Position numbers and translations under genes: made by a program. 34,104 bases of DNA, taken from a virus. Shown in pieces: positions 30,983 through 34,104 of the stretch (its first letter is position 1; every line of letters starts with the position of its first letter). Below the pieces are notes generated by a model. The model saw nothing but the letters and a program-made list of their open reading frames with translations, made no database searches and was not told the origin of the DNA. The stretch is taken from the IMG/VR virus record IMGVR_UViG_3300039036_000145, positions 1 to 34,104 of that record; one strand, 5' to 3'.

Positions 30983-31882
30983 TTGAAAAATTTTGATTAT
31001 ATTGTTGGAAACCCACCTTATCATTATCCAAGTGGAGTAAATCCTGCAGAAAAGTTATATGTTGATATAAGTATTAAATGTTTGGAAATCCTGAAACCAG
31101 ATGGAATCATTTCTTTTATAACACCTGCTGCTATAATGCAAAAAGGGTTATTAAATAAAGTATTTAACAAAATAAAAAATAATATTATTTCAGTTAATTT
31201 TGATTCTGATAAATTTTTTAATATTGGTCAGACTGTTATTACTTGGAATTATTCACCAAATTATACAGGTATGATTAGTTTGATCGAAGATGGCAAAAAA
31301 AGAGTGGTTGAAGGAATCGATGATGTATACCGAAAAAAAGATGCGGATTTCTATAAGATTATGAAGAAGGTGGATATCACATATAATAACAAAGATAAAC
31401 TTAGGGTTTCAATCTGTGGTAGTGGAACTGTGCAAAAAAAAATTTCTGATACTAAAACTGATGAATATACAGAAGAAGTCTGGTGCAATTCTAAAAAACA
31501 TAGGATAAAATATTGCAAAATGTCAGATAAAGTTAATGTGTTAAACGAGAAAAGATTAATTATTCCTTATGTTGGTGGTTGGTCTGAAGGTGCATTTATT
31601 TCTGATTTAGAGGTTAATAAGAATACTACTTTGTCACATAAGGGTATAAAGCAAAATGAATTAGAGAACATGAAAAATTATTTAAATTCTAAGCTTATTT
31701 CTTATTTAGTCGTAAACTTTTCAATAGTAGTTAAACCTAGTGCATATTACACATTTGTATCCAAGCTTCCTGAGCTTGATTTTTCTAAACCATGGACAGA
31801 TGAAGAATTATACAAAGAATTCAACATCACCGAAGAAGAACAAAAAATAATTGAAGATTGGTACGAAGAATGGAAGAACTAG
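30983..31882 (+). CDS. N6-adenine DNA methyltransferase, catalytic/target-recognition half
   Basis: The product has 299 residues from a TTG start (SD AAGGAG). It begins at once with FDYIVGNPPYHYPSG, the catalytic motif IV (NPPY, residues 10-13) of N6-adenine methyltransferases of the Eco57I/gamma kind, then DGIISFITPAAIM. The C-terminal part (LPELDFSKPWTDEELYKEFNI) resembles the end of such phage enzymes. The SAM-binding motif I is absent and is found in the next gene. It probably works as a two-subunit enzyme that modifies phage DNA. No restriction enzyme gene is nearby. Confidence 0.75.
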   Translation: MKNFDYIVGNPPYHYPSGVNPAEKLYVDISIKCLEILKPDGIISFITPAAIMQKGLLNKVFNKIKNNIISVNFDSDKFFNIGQTVITWNYSPNYTGMISLIEDGKKRVVEGIDDVYRKKDADFYKIMKKVDITYNNKDKLRVSICGSGTVQKKISDTKTDEYTEEVWCNSKKHRIKYCKMSDKVNVLNEKRLIIPYVGGWSEGAFISDLEVNKNTTLSHKGIKQNELENMKNYLNSKLISYLVVNFSIVVKPSAYYTFVSKLPELDFSKPWTDEELYKEFNITEEEQKIIEDWYEEWKN

Positions 31883-32289
31883 AAGAATTTCATTATTCAG
31901 AAGACAGAGATGATAGGGTAAAAGATACCGCAGAAGTTTTTACGCCTGATTCACTAGCTCAAGAGATGTTAGATTCTCTTGATATAGATTGGAATAATCC
32001 TCCTCAAGATGAAACATTTATTGACCCTACTTGTGGTTCAGGAAACTTCTTGGTTGCTTTAGCAAGACGAGACATTCCTTTAAATAATATTTATGGTGTT
32101 GATCTTATGAGTGACAATATTGAAACAACAAAACGAAGATTACGAGAAATCTTTTTAGAAAAGGGAATGAATCCGGAAGCTATTGAATTCCATCTTGATA
32201 GAAATATTATTTGCGAAGACGCTTTAACATACCATTATGAATTCTGGTGGTACGAAGATCCAACAAAAATAGCGGATTTCTTATTCTAA
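31870..32289 (+). CDS. N6-adenine DNA methyltransferase, SAM-binding half
   Basis: From the ATG at 31870 the product has 139 residues; a TTG at 31858 is also open. It contains the motif X-like segment TAEVFTPDSLAQEM (about 20-33) and the motif I DPTCGSGNFLVAL (about 52-64) that binds S-adenosylmethionine. It ends DPTKIADFLF, just where the NPPY motif would follow in a single-chain enzyme. Its start overlaps the previous stop by 13 bases in another frame. Together the two genes make one methyltransferase with its halves in reversed order. Confidence 0.75.
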   Translation: MEELEEFHYSEDRDDRVKDTAEVFTPDSLAQEMLDSLDIDWNNPPQDETFIDPTCGSGNFLVALARRDIPLNNIYGVDLMSDNIETTKRRLREIFLEKGMNPEAIEFHLDRNIICEDALTYHYEFWWYEDPTKIADFLF

Positions 32290-32290
32290 A

Positions 32291-32310
32291 AAAGGGTGAA
32301 AAACCCCTTT
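32291..32310. terminator. Bidirectional terminator between methyltransferase and integrase
   Basis: aaaggg-tgaaaaac-cccttt forms a 6-bp stem with an 8-base loop. On the minus strand it is followed by a T-run and lies just after the integrase stop; on the plus strand it follows the methyltransferase stop at once. Confidence 0.65.
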
Positions 32311-32315
32311 AAGAG

Positions 32316-33473
32316 TTATGCAGCATATAATGATACAGATTGTATTTTGCCAGTTACATTACTAGATTTAACATATCTCTCTAAAGTAACAGCAACATTA
32401 GCATGACCCAACATTTTAGACAAACTTACAATATCAAGTAAATCATTCACCAAACAATTTGTAGCAAAAGTATGACGTAAATTGTACATTCTTCTATGTT
32501 CAACACCTATAAAACTAAGATAAACACCCCATAAGTTACTTGTAATAGTCCCCGTACTCTTAAAAATATCACCATTAGTTTTTGAAAATACAATATTACT
32601 GGTTTTAATTTTTAATTGATTTTTCAGAGCAATTTTTGCTTCATTCGACATATCAATCATACGAATACCAGCTTTTGTTTTTGGTGACTTAATAACCCCT
32701 GACCTATTAGTTTTATTAATATTTATCGTTTCGTTTTCAAAGTCTATATCATCCCAAGTCAAAGCCAACATTTCGCCAATTCTCATTCCAGACCCCAATA
32801 ATACATAAACCATATTTTTGAATGTTTCTCTATGTTGTTTTACTGATGTAATTGTGGCTGCTTCAATAAAATCATCAAGACCACCCATTATTTTTTTAAC
32901 ATCTGTATCACTAAATGCTTCAGAAATGTATTGAGAATTATTATTTACATTTGTTGTTTTTGGTATAGATACACCCAATGCAGGATTTCTATCTATTGTT
33001 CTATCATCAACAGCAACAGCAAAAACACTTTGCAAGACTGATTTAATAGGTTGTATTTTACTTAATTTATGTTCTTGATATAACCAACTATACCATCTCT
33101 TTACATCTAATGGCGTTATGTGTTTTATATCCATATTTTTAAAAAAAGGTTTTATATAACGCTCAATTCTATTTGAATACTGTTTTAGTGTGTTATCTGT
33201 TATATCGCCTTTTTTCAAATCAATTAAAATCTTTGTGTAATCCATAAAAGTCTTTTCTGGTTCTTTAACAACATCTAGCAACCCACTCAAATCAAGTAAT
33301 AATTTCTCTCCATGTTTTTCTAAGAATTTAATATTTGCTTTTGTTGACTTTTTCTTAGTTGCTTTTCTGAATAATTTACCATTGATATAGCCATGAAGTT
33401 GTAATTTGCCACCCCTATCATTTACTTTAACTTTTGTAATTTCAAATGTCCCTAAATCGTTTTCTATTATCAT
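32316..33473 (-). CDS. int: Tyrosine recombinase integrase
   Basis: The product has 385 residues. An N-terminal arm-binding-like domain (about 1-65) and a SAM-like core-binding domain (about 75-165) precede the catalytic domain. The catalytic residues are Arg231 (GSGMRIGEM), Arg333 and His334 (NLRHTFA), His357 (LGHANVAVT) as in the R-x-x-H/R box, and nucleophile Tyr367 (LERYV). It joins attP and attB. The length and order are normal and no truncation is seen. The gene has SD AGGAG and reads inward from the right end. Confidence 0.92.
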   Translation of the reverse strand: MIIENDLGTFEITKVKVNDRGGKLQLHGYINGKLFRKATKKKSTKANIKFLEKHGEKLLLDLSGLLDVVKEPEKTFMDYTKILIDLKKGDITDNTLKQYSNRIERYIKPFFKNMDIKHITPLDVKRWYSWLYQEHKLSKIQPIKSVLQSVFAVAVDDRTIDRNPALGVSIPKTTNVNNNSQYISEAFSDTDVKKIMGGLDDFIEAATITSVKQHRETFKNMVYVLLGSGMRIGEMLALTWDDIDFENETININKTNRSGVIKSPKTKAGIRMIDMSNEAKIALKNQLKIKTSNIVFSKTNGDIFKSTGTITSNLWGVYLSFIGVEHRRMYNLRHTFATNCLVNDLLDIVSLSKMLGHANVAVTLERYVKSSNVTGKIQSVSLYAA

Positions 33474-33521
33474 TTCAATCTCCTATTTATTAATTATGTT
33501 GCGTTTTAACTGAATCTTATT

Positions 33522-33725
33522 TTAAGAATTAACCATCATCTCTGCAATTTTTTTGTAAAAGAATAAGGCACTTTTTCCTTCATTTTCAATATCTTCTAAA
33601 GCCAGTTGTATAAAAAATTGTTCATCATCTGATAATGATTTAATAAATCTCTCCAACTCTTCATCTCTAACAATGATTTCCAATCCGTTGTAATCTTTGA
33701 TTTTAATCCCGTTGTAATTTGTCAT
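33522..33725 (-). CDS. Small acidic protein upstream of the integrase
   Basis: The product has 67 residues, acidic (EELERFIKSLSDDEQFFIQLALEDIENEG), helical after a short N-terminal beta hairpin. It lies 48 bases upstream of integrase on the same strand and has SD AAGGA. Genes in this place are often excisionases, but excisionases are usually basic with HTH features, which this lacks. A regulator of the integrase is the alternative. Confidence 0.5.
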   Translation of the reverse strand: MTNYNGIKIKDYNGLEIIVRDEELERFIKSLSDDEQFFIQLALEDIENEGKSALFFYKKIAEMMVNS

Positions 33726-33796
33726 TTCCTGTTCCTTTTTATTATCTAATTAACAGTTTATATTCTTGTAAATAAAACGCAAATTAATGTGTAAAA

Positions 33797-33830
33797 TTTT
33801 GTGTTAAATTTGAGTATTTTTGTGTTAAAA
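33797..33830. other. Right integrase arm-type repeats
   Basis: TTTTGTGTTAAA occurs at 33797-33808 and 33818-33829, 21 bp apart, two helical turns, in the same orientation as the left copies (181-203). A short hairpin, gggg-cgtaaa-cccc (33846-33859), follows. Confidence 0.5.
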
Positions 33831-33930
33831 ATAAGAGTGGAAAAAGGGGCGTAAACCCCCATAAATACACACTTAGAGAGGTTTTTTTGAGTGGACAGAG
33901 ATTATATGTAAGTATAATAGGTGTCAAACT

Positions 33931-33943
33931 CCGTAAAATAGGG
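33931..33943. other. Candidate attR core (13-bp direct repeat)
   Basis: The sequence ccgtaaaataggg matches 146-158 exactly. It sits in an inverted-repeat context (aactcc...ggagtt, 33927-33957). The 12-bp repeat atacagtataat (33979-33990) further out is the rival core. Confidence 0.45.
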
Positions 33944-33984
33944 GGTTTTAAGGAGTTATAATACACACAGCACAAAGAATACAG

Positions 33985-33990
33985 TATAAT
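33985..33990 (+). promoter_or_regulatory. -10 box of the AEC transporter gene
   Basis: TATAAT is followed by six bases and then the ATG at 33997, with no SD. This is the same spacing as in the thioredoxin gene on the other side, so both host transcripts may be leaderless. Confidence 0.5.
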
Positions 33991-33996
33991 TCTTTT

Positions 33997-34104
33997 ATGA
34001 GTTCAATAATTTTTTCAATCTTAAGTATCTATGTTTTTATCATTATGGGCTATCTTGCTAAACGCAGCTTTAAAGAGCAAATAGATGACAGAACTATCAC
34101 ACTC
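33997..34104 (+). CDS. AEC-family transporter, N-terminal fragment (host)
   Basis: 36 codons are visible: a hydrophobic first helix (SIIFSILSIYVFIIMGYLA) followed by KRSFKEQIDDRTITL. The pattern hydrophobic helix, then MGYLAKR and DDRT, is that of the first helix and loop of auxin efflux carrier (AEC) type inner-membrane permeases. The gene is divergent from the thioredoxin gene across the prophage. Only the start is in the window, so the call is tentative. Confidence 0.6.
   Translation, partial: MSSIIFSILSIYVFIIMGYLAKRSFKEQIDDRTITL

Larger units (their letters stand above)
115..33990. mobile_element. Complete siphovirus-type prophage
   Basis: The interval contains an ordered set of phage genes (integrase, primase/helicase, terminase, portal, protease/capsid, tail tube, chaperones, tape measure, fibres) between two host gene fragments that point away from each other. 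Both ends carry a 13-bp direct repeat (146-158 and 33931-33943), integrase-arm-like TTTGTGTTA repeats, and a 12-bp repeat nearer the host genes. No tail sheath or baseplate wedge gene is recognised, so the tail is inferred to be non-contractile. The packaging and portal genes are of lambda type. The bounds given are the outermost candidates; the true crossover may lie about 30-50 bp further in. Confidence 0.9.

Noticed and set aside
33784-33975. Minus-strand ORF across the right attachment region
   Set aside because: It spans the arm repeats, hairpins and core, has no SD, and its sequence looks like translated non-coding DNA.

Overview
The window holds one complete prophage of a tailed, non-contractile-tailed (siphovirus-type) phage in an AT-rich bacterial chromosome. 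Two short pieces of host genes flank it. The left piece is the start of a thioredoxin-family gene (minus strand, CxxC active site). The right piece is the start of an AEC-family transporter gene (plus strand). AT-rich codon use, canonical AAGGA ribosome binding sites and the style of both host fragments suggest a Campylobacterota (Arcobacter-like) host. That is an impression from sequence style, not a database result.

Layout. 0.1-0.2 kb and 33.8-34.0 kb are the prophage ends: a 13-bp direct repeat that may be the attachment core, with several TTTGTGTTA repeats inside each end that look like integrase arm sites. From 23.2 kb down to 0.2 kb the minus strand carries the late genes: a lipoprotein, small and large terminase (lambda Nu1/GpA type), a connector-like protein, a lambda-type portal, a fused HK97-type protease/linker/capsid, head-tail joining proteins, tail tube, tail assembly chaperones with an A-AAA-AAG frameshift site, tape measure, tail-tip proteins, a 1106-residue tail fibre with assembly proteins, a small second fibre, a Kelch-propeller protein, a phospholipase-A2-like protein, a coiled-coil membrane protein, a gpZ-like minor tail protein and a small HTH protein. 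From 23.5 to 25.4 kb is an accessory zone of small unknown genes; three of them end in nearly the same C-terminal octapeptide. From 25.4 to 26.6 kb there is no gene but much structure: an AT-rich palindrome, iteron-like repeats and a 129-bp element of interleaved inverted repeats. From 26.6 to 32.3 kb the plus strand carries the replication genes (unknown protein, repeat-bearing protein, SF3 helicase, archaeo-eukaryotic-type primase, small proteins) and a DNA adenine methyltransferase split into two genes in permuted motif order. From 32.3 to 33.7 kb are the tyrosine integrase and a small protein, on the minus strand.

How it fits together. Late genes and replication genes are transcribed away from the 23-26 kb centre. 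A motif TATAAATAAAA, resembling the T4 late promoter core, lies about 29-37 bases before the start codon of six minus-strand open reading frames, including an internal start within the protease/capsid fusion; a looser case lies 57 bases before the lipoprotein gene. I recognise no CI-like repressor and no peptidoglycan hydrolase, so control of lysogeny and lysis probably rests on genes not yet assigned.

The best candidates for something new are the interleaved inverted-repeat element at 26.4 kb, the small-gene array sharing the LFVF-type C-terminus at 23.5-24.7 kb, and the permuted split methyltransferase at 31-32.3 kb.
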